Part shown: positions 14,685 through 22,047 of the stretch, one piece after another
How positions within the stretch are numbered: position 1 is the first letter of the stretch
How the letters are laid out: every line of letters starts with the position of its first letter
From: Dehalococcoidia bacterium
GTDB taxonomy: Bacteria; Chloroflexota; Dehalococcoidia; Lucifugimonadales; Lucifugimonadaceae
Reading direction: 5' to 3'
Assembly (NCBI GenBank): GCA_028278465.1
Contig: JANQEF010000272.1
Span: forward strand, 1 to 23,581
Length of the DNA stretch: 23,581 nucleotides
The notes under the pieces: model-generated
What the model was told of the DNA's origin: nothing
What the model saw: the letters and a program-made list of their open reading frames with translations, nothing else
Database searches by the model: none
Program-made: the position numbers and the translations under genes

Positions 14685-16127
14685 CTAACCGTTTCTACGC
14701 CGCACTGAGCGCCAGACGGCGAGCATCAACAGGGCCGAGATACCGAGTATCGGTGTCGCCTGCGCGGGGCCATTGTGTCCGGGCGCGCTGCAAGAGCCGC
14801 CGGAGACATCGTCCGGTATCGGGGTCTCATCGGCCTGCGGCAGAGGAGTCGCCGTTTCCTCGGTGTCCGGCGAGGCCGTCGGTTGCTGCTCTGGAGTCGC
14901 CGTCGCCCTGCCCGCTGCGGCAACATCCTCCAGCGTCAGCAGTCCCAGCGTGTTCGGAGTGGGCGTCGGTGTCGGCACAGATGAAGCCGGAGTCGGCGTC
15001 GGCGCGATGTACTGGTCGGCGCCGATCGACCTGCGCCAGTCGCTTTCGAGATCGTCCAGCGAGATGTCGTACACCGCAGGCACAGCGGCCTGGATCGGGA
15101 TGCCGGTGCCCAGCGCCACCAGCAGCTCAGCCATCTTGCTCTCGCCAAACTCATCGATCATGTACTCGACGGCGGACCGGCCGGAGCCGTAGCCGACCAG
15201 CGTGAGGTTCGGGTCGCCGGGTGGACGATTGAGCGATCTGAAGGTGGGCAGTCGCCCGGTTCCGACGCCCCACTCCAGGAAGCGCGTGTAAGAGATCGTC
15301 TGATCGAGGTTTCCGAACTCGGCCAATCCTTCGTTCAGCCAGAACGGCACGAGCGTGGCGCCGTTGGTTGCCCTGTCGACGAGTATGTGGGTCACCTCGT
15401 GCGTGGCGGTGCCGATATCTGACCGGCCCGCAAGCACCAGCACCGTGTTCTCCTCGCCGAACGCCTGCCCTTCGGTCACAAGCTCGCGTGAGATCGTGGT
15501 CGAGCGCGGCACGACTGCTTCGATCATCTCGGCGTTGTTGTTGTAGAGCATCACCGTTATTGGCGTCTCGATCTCGGCACCGGTGACAGGCGCCATGAAC
15601 TCCAGCCCTTCGAGGGTCTTCTCGGCCAGCGTCTCGGCGCGCGACTGCACAGGCCCGTGGAAGAAGACCGTGACCGGCCCGGCGATCACCGATTCCCATT
15701 CGAACCGGGCATCCAGCAGCAGCTCTTCCCGCCGTTCCGAGAGATAGGTTTCGCCGTCGGTTCCTAGCACTTCGAGCTGAAACTTGATCAGCGAGCCGGG
15801 TGGGATGTAGCGCTCCGGCGTGTTCGTGTTGATGAACAGCTCACCGTCGATCAGGCTCTGGCCGGTGCGCGGGATATCAAGATAGTTGTACTGCGTGACG
15901 TTGCGGTCGCCGACATCGAAGATCACCCGGACGTCTTCGACCTCTACCGAACTCTCGATCTCGGCGAAGAACCGGAGGCCTTCGGGGAACTGGCTCTCCA
16001 TGCCGAACTCTATGAACTCGACCGGCGGGCCCTGGGCGCGAGAGGTGGAGCTGGCCGCTGCAACGGCGGCCAGCGCCGTGGTCAGGAGCAGGACTATAAG
16101 GACCGGACTTCTCAGCCGATGAAACAT
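14685..16127 (-). CDS. Secreted, cell-surface HEXXH metallopeptidase with C-terminal anchor
   Basis: The product has 480 residues. It has a signal peptide (basic start, LIVLLLTTALAAVAAA, cleavage likely near residues 26-32), then a beta-rich domain (~35-150) and a zinc-peptidase domain. THEVTH (His243, Glu244, His247) and LNEGLAE (Glu266) give HEXXH-x18-E, the gluzincin pattern seen in the peptidase MA-like group. Residues ~375-440 are a low-complexity Thr-Pro linker (PTPTPTP). The last 39 residues hold SGGSCSAPG, a hydrophobic helix (ILGISALLMLAVW) and a basic tail (RSVRRRNG), a layout like bacterial C-terminal sorting signals. It probably cleaves peptides at the cell surface; the substrate is unknown. 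It is divergent from the phosphatase-superfamily gene. Confidence 0.85.
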   Translation of the reverse strand: MFHRLRSPVLIVLLLTTALAAVAAASSTSRAQGPPVEFIEFGMESQFPEGLRFFAEIESSVEVEDVRVIFDVGDRNVTQYNYLDIPRTGQSLIDGELFINTNTPERYIPPGSLIKFQLEVLGTDGETYLSERREELLLDARFEWESVIAGPVTVFFHGPVQSRAETLAEKTLEGLEFMAPVTGAEIETPITVMLYNNNAEMIEAVVPRSTTISRELVTEGQAFGEENTVLVLAGRSDIGTATHEVTHILVDRATNGATLVPFWLNEGLAEFGNLDQTISYTRFLEWGVGTGRLPTFRSLNRPPGDPNLTLVGYGSGRSAVEYMIDEFGESKMAELLVALGTGIPIQAAVPAVYDISLDDLESDWRRSIGADQYIAPTPTPASSVPTPTPTPNTLGLLTLEDVAAAGRATATPEQQPTASPDTEETATPLPQADETPIPDDVSGGSCSAPGHNGPAQATPILGISALLMLAVWRSVRRRNG

Positions 16128-16209
16128 GCCTGGTAATCGGGACGGGAACCGGGAAGTGAAGGTAAACGGAGCAACGTGTTCGAGCCGATATACGGCGCGG
16201 CGGGCGAAC

Positions 16210-16239
16210 TTGGTTCCAGGGTCGGCACTACTCTATCCT
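16210..16239 (+). promoter_or_regulatory. Weak candidate promoter of the alkaline-phosphatase-superfamily gene
   Basis: TTGGTT (16210-16215) and TATCCT (16234-16239) are separated by 18 bp, in the 156-bp gap between the divergent peptidase and phosphatase-superfamily genes. The match is modest, mainly supported by position. Confidence 0.3.
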
Positions 16240-16283
16240 GTCGTCTCACCTGACCGCACCGCTAATGCAGAAGGAGAATTCAC

Positions 16284-17738
16284 CTGACTCGGCTCGTCAT
16301 CGCAGCGTTCGACGGCCTGTTGCCGCAGCAGGTGAACGCCGCTCTAACTCCAACGGTCAACGCCCTCGCCGAAAAGGGGACCAGGTTCACGCGGCATCAC
16401 GCCGTCTACCCGACCGTCACACGCGTCAACGCCGCGGCGATGCTGTCCGGATGCTATCCCGGCAAGCATGGAATTCCAGCGAACCACGCCGTGTTCCCGG
16501 ACCACGACCCGGGCTCAGCGATGGGCGTGCTGCAACCGGAGCTCAGTGCGATGGCGGCGAACCCTGAAACGCCCGTGCTGTTCGTGCCGACGATCGGTGA
16601 GATCCTGGCTTCGGCCGGCATGACCCATGTCTCAATCGTTGGCGGCAGCAGCGGGTGCGGGTATGTGCACTTCCCGCGGGCTGAGGAGGCGGGCCGCGGA
16701 GGCCTGATCCACTCGGAGTTCTCACTGCCTTCGGAGCTTGGCGGCGCGGAGGCCGAGATACTCGGGCCGTGGCCGGGCTCGTCGGTTCCCGGCCTGCCGC
16801 GCATCCACAGGGTCGCCGATTCGGCATGCCGTTTCGTCATTCCTGAGATCGATCCCGAGGTTCTGTTCGTCTGGTTCCCCGAACCCGACGGCGCCAACCA
16901 CGCGCACGGCGTCGGGTCGGACCAGTCGAACGAGGGACTCAGAGAAGCGGACGCGGCGTTCGGGCGGATCCTCGACACACTGTCTGCTCGGGGCGACGAA
17001 CCCGACGTGATCGTCGTATCCGATCACGGCTATTCGACCATCTCCGACGCGGTCGACCCTGCCTCAGAGCTGCGGGCCGCAGGGTTCGTTGTCGACGAGG
17101 GAGAAGGCAGCGTGCTGCTCGGGAACAATGGCGGATCGGTGCTGCTGAACTACCCGGGAGTTGGAGAGAGTGACATCGAGCAGCTGATGAGCTGGTTGAT
17201 CGGGCAGCCGTGGGCTGGCGCCGTCTTCAGTTCGCTTCCTGCTGCTCAGCAATTCGGTGCGCTGCGCGTCGAAGAGGCGTTCATGGCCGGTAAGCGGGCC
17301 CCCGATTTTGCGGTCTCGATGGCGTGGGACGACAGCATTGTTGACGACCGGTTGATCGGGACCGCCTTCAACGGCGGCCACTCGCCTGCTGGCGCGGGCC
17401 TGCACGGTTCAGCCAGTCCGCACGAGATCAGGAACACACTGATCGCCAGCGGACCTTCATTCAAGAGGAAAGTGGACTCGTCCGTGCCTTCCGGCAACGT
17501 CGATGTCGCGCCGACCGCGCTGAGTTTGCTTGGACTCGAAGTCCCGGCTCACATGGACGGACGCGTCCTGTCCGAGGCGCTGGCGGACGGGCCAAACCCG
17601 CAGGAGCTGAGTGTCGAGCAGGATGTGACCTACGGCGGTGCGCTAAACGGAACGTCCAGCGCCGGTCGGTACTTCGCCCGGAAGGTGGCTGTCGGCGGTC
17701 GTGTCTACCTGGAGTCGGCCGGCGTCGAGTCGGCCTGA
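16284..17738 (+). CDS. Alkaline-phosphatase-superfamily phosphodiesterase/nucleotide pyrophosphatase-like enzyme
   Basis: The product has 484 residues if it starts at CTG 16284. The frame must extend upstream of the TTG at 16320, because the first metal ligand Asp10 (VIAAFDG) is encoded at 16311-16313. In-frame TAA at 16263 leaves no ATG, GTG or TTG between; AAGGAG (16271-16276) sits 7 nt before the CTG. Other landmarks: YPTVTRVNAAAMLSG with the Thr nucleophile (Thr44 or Thr46), FPEPDGANHAHG (metal Asp and His), VIVVSDHGYSTI (metal Asp-His pair), and LHGSASPHEIRNTLIASGP (last metal His). This fits type I phosphodiesterases, nucleotide pyrophosphatases and phosphonoacetate hydrolase relatives; the substrate is unknown. 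No signal peptide is evident. It overlaps the convergent CDP-alcohol phosphatidyltransferase gene by 34 bp. Confidence 0.85.
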   Translation: MTRLVIAAFDGLLPQQVNAALTPTVNALAEKGTRFTRHHAVYPTVTRVNAAAMLSGCYPGKHGIPANHAVFPDHDPGSAMGVLQPELSAMAANPETPVLFVPTIGEILASAGMTHVSIVGGSSGCGYVHFPRAEEAGRGGLIHSEFSLPSELGGAEAEILGPWPGSSVPGLPRIHRVADSACRFVIPEIDPEVLFVWFPEPDGANHAHGVGSDQSNEGLREADAAFGRILDTLSARGDEPDVIVVSDHGYSTISDAVDPASELRAAGFVVDEGEGSVLLGNNGGSVLLNYPGVGESDIEQLMSWLIGQPWAGAVFSSLPAAQQFGALRVEEAFMAGKRAPDFAVSMAWDDSIVDDRLIGTAFNGGHSPAGAGLHGSASPHEIRNTLIASGPSFKRKVDSSVPSGNVDVAPTALSLLGLEVPAHMDGRVLSEALADGPNPQELSVEQDVTYGGALNGTSSAGRYFARKVAVGGRVYLESAGVESA

Positions 17739-18370
17739 ACCGTTGTCTGGTCTTGCGCCTCGGCAGGCGGCTTCCCCGCCTCGATGTACGCAGCGATGAA
17801 CCGATGGGCTGCGCTCAGCGGAGTCCCGACCCCGAGCACCCACAGCGCCCAGACCGGCTGCCCGGCCAGGAGAAGCGCGCTCATGATCACGACGCGCTCA
17901 GGACGCGTCAGATAGCCCTCAGTGCCTTTGTAGCCCAGCCCTTCGGCACGGGCGCGGACGTAGCTCACCATGAGCGAACCGGCCGTCGCGAGCACCGCAA
18001 GTATCACGGCGATCTGGTGAACGTTCTCCGGCCGCGAGTAGTAAGCAGCCAGTCCGACCAGGACAGCAGACTCCGAGACGCGGTCCAGCACCGAGTCCAT
18101 CAGCGCGCCGCGCGGTCCGACAGAGTCTGTACGCCGCGCTATCCCGCCGTCCAGCATGTCGAAGGTGGCCCCGAGAAGGACGAGAATCCCAGCTATCCAG
18201 AAGTGGCCGAAACCGGCCAGGACGCCGGCGCCGACAGCCAGCGCGACCCCGATCATCGTGGCGATGTTCGCCGAGATACCGACCTTGATCAGCGCCTGCG
18301 AAACCGGCTCTTCGAACCAGCGCGAAACACCGCGGCGCAACGCATATCTTGTCGTCTGGAGGTCTGCCAA
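17705..18370 (-). CDS. CDP-alcohol phosphatidyltransferase, probable phosphatidylinositol-phosphate synthase
   Basis: The product is a 221-residue integral membrane enzyme with about six hydrophobic segments. It carries the complete family motif: Asp71-x2-Asp74-Gly75-x2-Ala78-Arg79-x8-Gly88-x3-Asp92-x3-Asp96. The enzyme transfers a phosphatidyl group from CDP-diacylglycerol to an alcohol. Because it follows an inositol-3-phosphate synthase and a PimA-like glycosyltransferase on the same strand, inositol phosphate is the likely acceptor, giving phosphatidylinositol phosphate as in mycobacteria. Phosphatidylglycerophosphate synthase is the main alternative; the sequence alone does not decide. 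The start lies 41 bp after the glycosyltransferase stop. The C-terminal tail (EAQDQTTVQADSTPADSR) is polar, and its last residues overlap the opposite-strand gene. Confidence 0.88.
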   Translation of the reverse strand: MADLQTTRYALRRGVSRWFEEPVSQALIKVGISANIATMIGVALAVGAGVLAGFGHFWIAGILVLLGATFDMLDGGIARRTDSVGPRGALMDSVLDRVSESAVLVGLAAYYSRPENVHQIAVILAVLATAGSLMVSYVRARAEGLGYKGTEGYLTRPERVVIMSALLLAGQPVWALWVLGVGTPLSAAHRFIAAYIEAGKPPAEAQDQTTVQADSTPADSR

Positions 18371-18411
18371 TTCTTCCCGGCTTGCCTGTCGGTCTGCGGC
18401 GTTGTCGCTGT

Positions 18412-19566
18412 CTACCCGCGGTAGAGCGAAGGCGGCACCGGCTGCCGCTGCAGCACGGACTCATAGTAGCCGAGAACCTGGCCTGCGATGCGTTCCCAGT
18501 TGTACTGCCGCGCGCTCGACGCGCCGTTGATGCCCATCAGGGTGCGCTCGGCCGGGTTCTGGATCATCCGCTCGATCGCCGCGGCTATTGAACGCTCGCT
18601 CTTGGGTTCGACGAGATAGCCCTGGCGGCCGTCCTGCATCACGGCCCGGAACCCTGAGATGTCGGATGCGACAACAGGCGTGCCGGCCGCCATGGCCTCA
18701 ACCACGATCATCCCGAAGCTCTCCTTGCCCGTGTTCGGGGCACAGAAGACGTCGGCATGCTGGTAGTAGCCGGGCAGGTCTTCCTCGGAGACGGGTCCGA
18801 CGAAGATCACGTCGTTAATGCCGCGCTCGCCCATCATCCGGTAAGAGTCCTGGTCGGGAACGCCGGAGCCTCCGACCACCAGCCGCAGGTTCGGGTATCG
18901 CCACTTCAGCCGCGAGTACGCGCCCAGCAAGTACTTGAGGCCCTTGCGCTTCTCCGCCATCCTCCCGACGAAGAACAGGTTGAAGGCGTCATCCTTGTAG
19001 ACGGTCGGCCTCGGAGTAGGCGTCGAGAAGTTGTCGTAGTGGACGCCGTTCGGTACGACTGTGTAGTCGCCCGGGAAGTACCTGTTCGCAAACTGCTTCG
19101 CAGGCTCGGATACGGCGATTCGGCCGTTGAGCCTGACCGCGCCCCTGCGCAGCAGCGGCTTCCAGAAGATGTAGCCGCGGCCGGGTCCTTCGTTGAAGGC
19201 GTGGAACGTCCCAACGGTCGGCGACGGCGAGTAGTAGCTCGCCATGAGGCCGAACATCGGCATAAGTGGCTCGTGGATGTGGACGACGTCGAAGTTCTGG
19301 TCTTCGAGGATCGACATCAGCTTGCGCTGATACCAGACGCTCATCGAGATGCGTGCGACCGAGCCCGCGGTCACGAACGGTATGGTGCGTCCGAAGGTCT
19401 CAAGCGGCGCGGCCCGCAGGTCGTAGACAGATTCGTTGCCGGTGCACGGGGCGAGCACTCGCACATCGTGGCCCTGCTCGATCAGCGCGTTCGATAGCTC
19501 AACGACGTGGGTCTGCACCCCACCGTAGATGGCGAAGTCGTACGGCGACACCATCGCTATCTTCAT
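18412..19566 (-). CDS. pimA: GT4 glycosyltransferase, PimA-like (probable phosphatidylinositol mannosyltransferase)
   Basis: The product is a 384-residue GT-B enzyme. ATG 19566 (MKIAMVSPYDF) has AGGGGG just upstream; the longer frame to 19593 is not needed. The N-terminal domain shows YGGVQTHVVELSNAL, as in PimA, and VVHIHEPLMPMFG. The linker region has NGRIAVSEPAKQF and VVPNGVHYDNF. The C-terminal domain has VGRMAEKRKGLKYLL and ADVFCAPNTGKESFGMIVVEAMAAGTPVVASD, holding the nucleotide-sugar-binding glutamates; this block is very close to mycobacterial PimA as I recall it. PimA adds the first mannose from GDP-mannose to phosphatidylinositol at the inner membrane face. The neighbouring lipid-inositol genes support that role over a generic GT4. 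Confidence 0.85.
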   Translation of the reverse strand: MKIAMVSPYDFAIYGGVQTHVVELSNALIEQGHDVRVLAPCTGNESVYDLRAAPLETFGRTIPFVTAGSVARISMSVWYQRKLMSILEDQNFDVVHIHEPLMPMFGLMASYYSPSPTVGTFHAFNEGPGRGYIFWKPLLRRGAVRLNGRIAVSEPAKQFANRYFPGDYTVVPNGVHYDNFSTPTPRPTVYKDDAFNLFFVGRMAEKRKGLKYLLGAYSRLKWRYPNLRLVVGGSGVPDQDSYRMMGERGINDVIFVGPVSEEDLPGYYQHADVFCAPNTGKESFGMIVVEAMAAGTPVVASDISGFRAVMQDGRQGYLVEPKSERSIAAAIERMIQNPAERTLMGINGASSARQYNWERIAGQVLGYYESVLQRQPVPPSLYRG

Positions 19567-19658
19567 GCGGCCCCCTGCAAAGCTGCACGGCACGTGCGAA
19601 ACGATCGTTCTGCGCAGCTAGATCGAACTCACAGCGCCCGTGGCCACATGTTAGCCGG

Positions 19659-20798
19659 TTATTTGGATTTCTTCGAGGCTTTACCCTTTGCGGAAGGTGT
19701 GGCTTCACCCGTGCCACCCGGCACATGTCCCGTTGCGTACTCCTCAACCGCCTTGCGTGCATCGTCGTCTCGCATCTGGACCAGCGGCGACTTCATGAAG
19801 TAGGCCGATGCTCCGGCGACAGGCCCGGCGTGGCCTTTGTCCAGCGCGATCTTGGCGCTCCGGATGGCGTCGACCGCGACTCCGGCTGAGTTTGGGCTGT
19901 CCTCGACCTCCAGCTTCAGTTCGACATTCAAGGGCACGTCGCCCCAGGATGTTCCTTCGAGCCTTATGTACGCCCATTTCCGGTCGGTAAGCCACGGCAC
20001 GTGGTCCGACGGACCGATGTGCACGTCGTCCGTTGGCAGTTCCTTTTCGAGCTGCGACTGCACGGACTGGGTCTTCGAGACCTTCTTGGACTTGAGCCGG
20101 CTGCGCTCAAGCATGTTGTAGAAGTCGGTGTTGCCGCCGAAGTTCAGCTGGTAGGTGCGGTCGAGGCGCACGCCGCGGTCCTCGAACAACCTGGCCAGCA
20201 CGCGGTGGACGATCGTCGCGCCCACCTGCGACTTGATGTCATCGCCGACCACCGGAAGGCCCTTGTCTTCGAACCGCTTCGGCCAGTAGCCGGTCTTGTC
20301 ACCGCCGATGAAAACCGGAATGCAGTTGACGAATGCGCAGCCGGCGGCAAGCACCTGCTCGACATACCACTTCGTCGCCTGCTCGGAGCCGACAGGGAGG
20401 TAGTTGATGACCACGTCGACCTGCCGGTCCCGCAGAATGCCAACGATGTCGTCGGTGATTCCCGGAGCCGGCTCGACCACGTCAGCCAGGTACTCGCCGA
20501 TGCCGTCGTGGGTCATGCCACGGTCGACCTTCACGCCCAGCTTCGGCACATCGTGAAACTGGACAGCGTTGTTGTTCTTGGAGACCAGGGCTTCGGAGAG
20601 GTCCTTGCCGACCTTCTCCTTGTCGACGTCAAACGCAGCCACCACGTTTATGTCGCCGATCGAGTAGCCGCCGAGCACGTTGTGCATCACGCCCGGAACG
20701 GCGGTGTCGCCTTCGACTTCTGCGTACTTGTGGATGCCCTGCACGAGTGACGATGCGCAGTTTCCGGCGCCGATGATGGCTACGTTGATCTTGCCCAT
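19659..20798 (-). CDS. ino1: Inositol-3-phosphate synthase
   Basis: The enzyme converts glucose-6-phosphate to inositol-3-phosphate (also called L-myo-inositol-1-phosphate) with NAD as an internal redox cofactor. The 379-residue length is that of the short actinobacterial/archaeal type, not the ~500-residue eukaryotic type. The NAD fold is at the N-terminus (IIGAGNCASSLVQG). Family blocks include VINYLPVGSEQATKWY, AFVNCIPVFIGGD, GDDIKSQVGATIVHRVL, and LNFGGNTDFYNML followed by ERSRLKSKKVSKTQSV with the conserved lysines. The C-terminus is Lys-rich (KGKASKKSK), perhaps disordered. It lies 92 bp upstream of the glycosyltransferase and 177 bp downstream of the regulator. The GGAAC repeats at 20939-20953 are about 140 bp before its start codon. 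Confidence 0.95.
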   Translation of the reverse strand: MGKINVAIIGAGNCASSLVQGIHKYAEVEGDTAVPGVMHNVLGGYSIGDINVVAAFDVDKEKVGKDLSEALVSKNNNAVQFHDVPKLGVKVDRGMTHDGIGEYLADVVEPAPGITDDIVGILRDRQVDVVINYLPVGSEQATKWYVEQVLAAGCAFVNCIPVFIGGDKTGYWPKRFEDKGLPVVGDDIKSQVGATIVHRVLARLFEDRGVRLDRTYQLNFGGNTDFYNMLERSRLKSKKVSKTQSVQSQLEKELPTDDVHIGPSDHVPWLTDRKWAYIRLEGTSWGDVPLNVELKLEVEDSPNSAGVAVDAIRSAKIALDKGHAGPVAGASAYFMKSPLVQMRDDDARKAVEEYATGHVPGGTGEATPSAKGKASKKSK

Positions 20799-20938
20799 GT
20801 TTCCAGTTCTCTCCGGAGGTGTAGTTGCGCGCAGGCGTGAGCCGACGACGCGGTGATGAGGTCTTCAGTTGCTGAAGGATCAGGTTAGCGGTGGCGCGTT
20901 GGAAGAAGCTGGAACATCACGGCCTGTGCTGATGATAA

Positions 20939-20953
20939 GTTCCAGTAAGTTCC
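20939..20953 (-). promoter_or_regulatory. GGAAC-N5-GGAAC direct repeat upstream of ino1 (candidate operator)
   Basis: The minus strand reads GGAACTTACTGGAAC with the two GGAAC units 10 bp apart; counting flanks, TGGAACTTA is repeated in tandem. An inverted GTTCC copy lies at 20911-20915. The same arrangement occurs before the regulator gene at 21944-21958. Confidence 0.45.
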
Positions 20954-20975
20954 AAATGGCGTTCAGGGCGACGCC

Positions 20976-21935
20976 TCACACCTGGACCTGCATAGACTCC
21001 GCAACCTCTTCAAGCGTTCTTGCCTCTACGAACGGGTTGGTGCCCTTCCAGAGGTAGTCGAAGTGGTTTCGCAGAAGGCCGTAGTAGGCGGAGTCAGAGC
21101 CGACCTGGATCATCGGCACCAGGCCGTCGATCGTCTCGCTAGACACCGGCTCGTCTGTGCGCCCGAAGTAGTAGTTCTCCACGAAGGCGCAGCTGTTCGT
21201 GAGCACAAGATACGCCGACGGCCAGTGATCGAGGAAGCGGACATCCAGGCGGAAGTTCTCGCTTTCGCGGCTGGCCTTTTTCAGCGACGCGATCACGTTC
21301 AGGCTTCGCCAGGAATTGCCGAACAGCGGACCGGCACGGAACAGGGCATCGTCTGCGAACTGCTCACCGTCTTCGGCGACCGTGCGCGCTCTCGCGAACT
21401 GGCCTGTCGGGTTGACGAGCAGCGCCCGCACGCTCACGGCGTGGTCATCTGCCGCCATTCGACGCAGGATGGGGGCGTGCTCCCGGTCGCCGAAGAACTC
21501 ACGTAGTCCGATGCCCTGCAGCAGCACCTCGCCTTCAGCCGCCTCTAGTGCGCTTGCGATCGCTCTCGGTGTCGACGGATCGAGCCGCCGCGGGCCGAGT
21601 ATGCCGGTGATGCCGTGTTCGACGGCGCTCGACAGCATCTCGCTGAAGTGAGTCAGCGCCGTGCGGAGCTGCGACCTGTCTGGAGTGTCAGGATCTGAGG
21701 TTACTGCCGAAGAGACGTTCGGCTGCGGCCGGACCCGTTCTCGTACGCCCGGCGTCGAAACCGAAGATGCTCGCGCCTCAGCGGGTCTGAGCAGGTCCTC
21801 CAGCGACTCCTCGGACACGATCCAGGTCTTGCCGATGCGGCTCGCCGGGATCAGCCCTTGCCTGAGCCACTTGTAGACCGTCTTGTCGCTGACACTCAGC
21901 CTTCGAGCGACGTCCTGTACCTTGAGTCCCGCCAT
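20976..21935 (-). CDS. DNA-binding regulator: MerR/BldC/excisionase-type HTH plus unknown effector domain
   Basis: The product has 319 residues. Residues 1-50 (KVQDVARRLSVSDKTVYKWLRQ then GLIPASRIGKTWIV) are a winged helix-turn-helix of the HTH_17/BldC/excisionase type. A polar linker (~55-85) leads to a ~220-residue domain I cannot name, with LLQGIGLREFFGD, AVSVRALLVNP, and VRFLDHWPSAYLVLTNSCAFVENYYFGR; the VRALLVNP-type strand recalls phospholipase-D-like or ligand-sensing domains of some regulators, but no HKD motif is seen. A perfect TATAAT (minus strand, 21979-21974) and GGAAC direct repeats just before the start suggest autoregulation. Position upstream of ino1 on the same strand suggests control of the inositol-lipid genes. 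Confidence 0.8.
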   Translation of the reverse strand: MAGLKVQDVARRLSVSDKTVYKWLRQGLIPASRIGKTWIVSEESLEDLLRPAEARASSVSTPGVRERVRPQPNVSSAVTSDPDTPDRSQLRTALTHFSEMLSSAVEHGITGILGPRRLDPSTPRAIASALEAAEGEVLLQGIGLREFFGDREHAPILRRMAADDHAVSVRALLVNPTGQFARARTVAEDGEQFADDALFRAGPLFGNSWRSLNVIASLKKASRESENFRLDVRFLDHWPSAYLVLTNSCAFVENYYFGRTDEPVSSETIDGLVPMIQVGSDSAYYGLLRNHFDYLWKGTNPFVEARTLEEVAESMQVQV

Positions 21936-21943
21936 ACGTGCTC

Positions 21944-21958
21944 GTTCCGTAATGTTCC
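21944..21958 (-). promoter_or_regulatory. GGAAC-N5-GGAAC direct repeat before the regulator gene (candidate autoregulatory operator)
   Basis: The minus strand reads GGAACATTACGGAAC, again with a 10-bp period. It lies between the predicted transcription start and the ATG at 21935, where a bound protein could block transcription or translation. Confidence 0.45.
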
Positions 21959-21973
21959 TCGATAGTTACAGGA

Positions 21974-21979
21974 ATTATA
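21974..21979 (-). promoter_or_regulatory. Consensus -10 box (TATAAT) of the regulator gene
   Basis: A perfect TATAAT on the minus strand in a high-GC region, about 39 bp before the start codon. No good -35 box is present (nearest TGAACC, 19 bp upstream), which would fit a promoter needing an activator. Confidence 0.5.
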
Positions 21980-22047
21980 CAGAGCAGCGAACTTGGCCGG
22001 TTCACGCAGCCTGATCAAACAGGCGAGCCCTGCGACGAACTCTCCAG

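Noticed and set aside
15001..15200. Possible tandem repeat region in the peptidase gene 3' part (14930-15000)
   Set aside because: The repetitive bases encode the Thr-Pro linker of the secreted peptidase and need no separate explanation; bases beyond 15001 are ordinary coding sequence.
18757..19497. Plus-strand open frames of up to 246 codons opposite the PimA-like and ino1 genes
   Set aside because: Antisense frames created by GC-rich third positions; Arg/Val/Asp-biased with no motifs, and they conflict with well-supported minus-strand genes.
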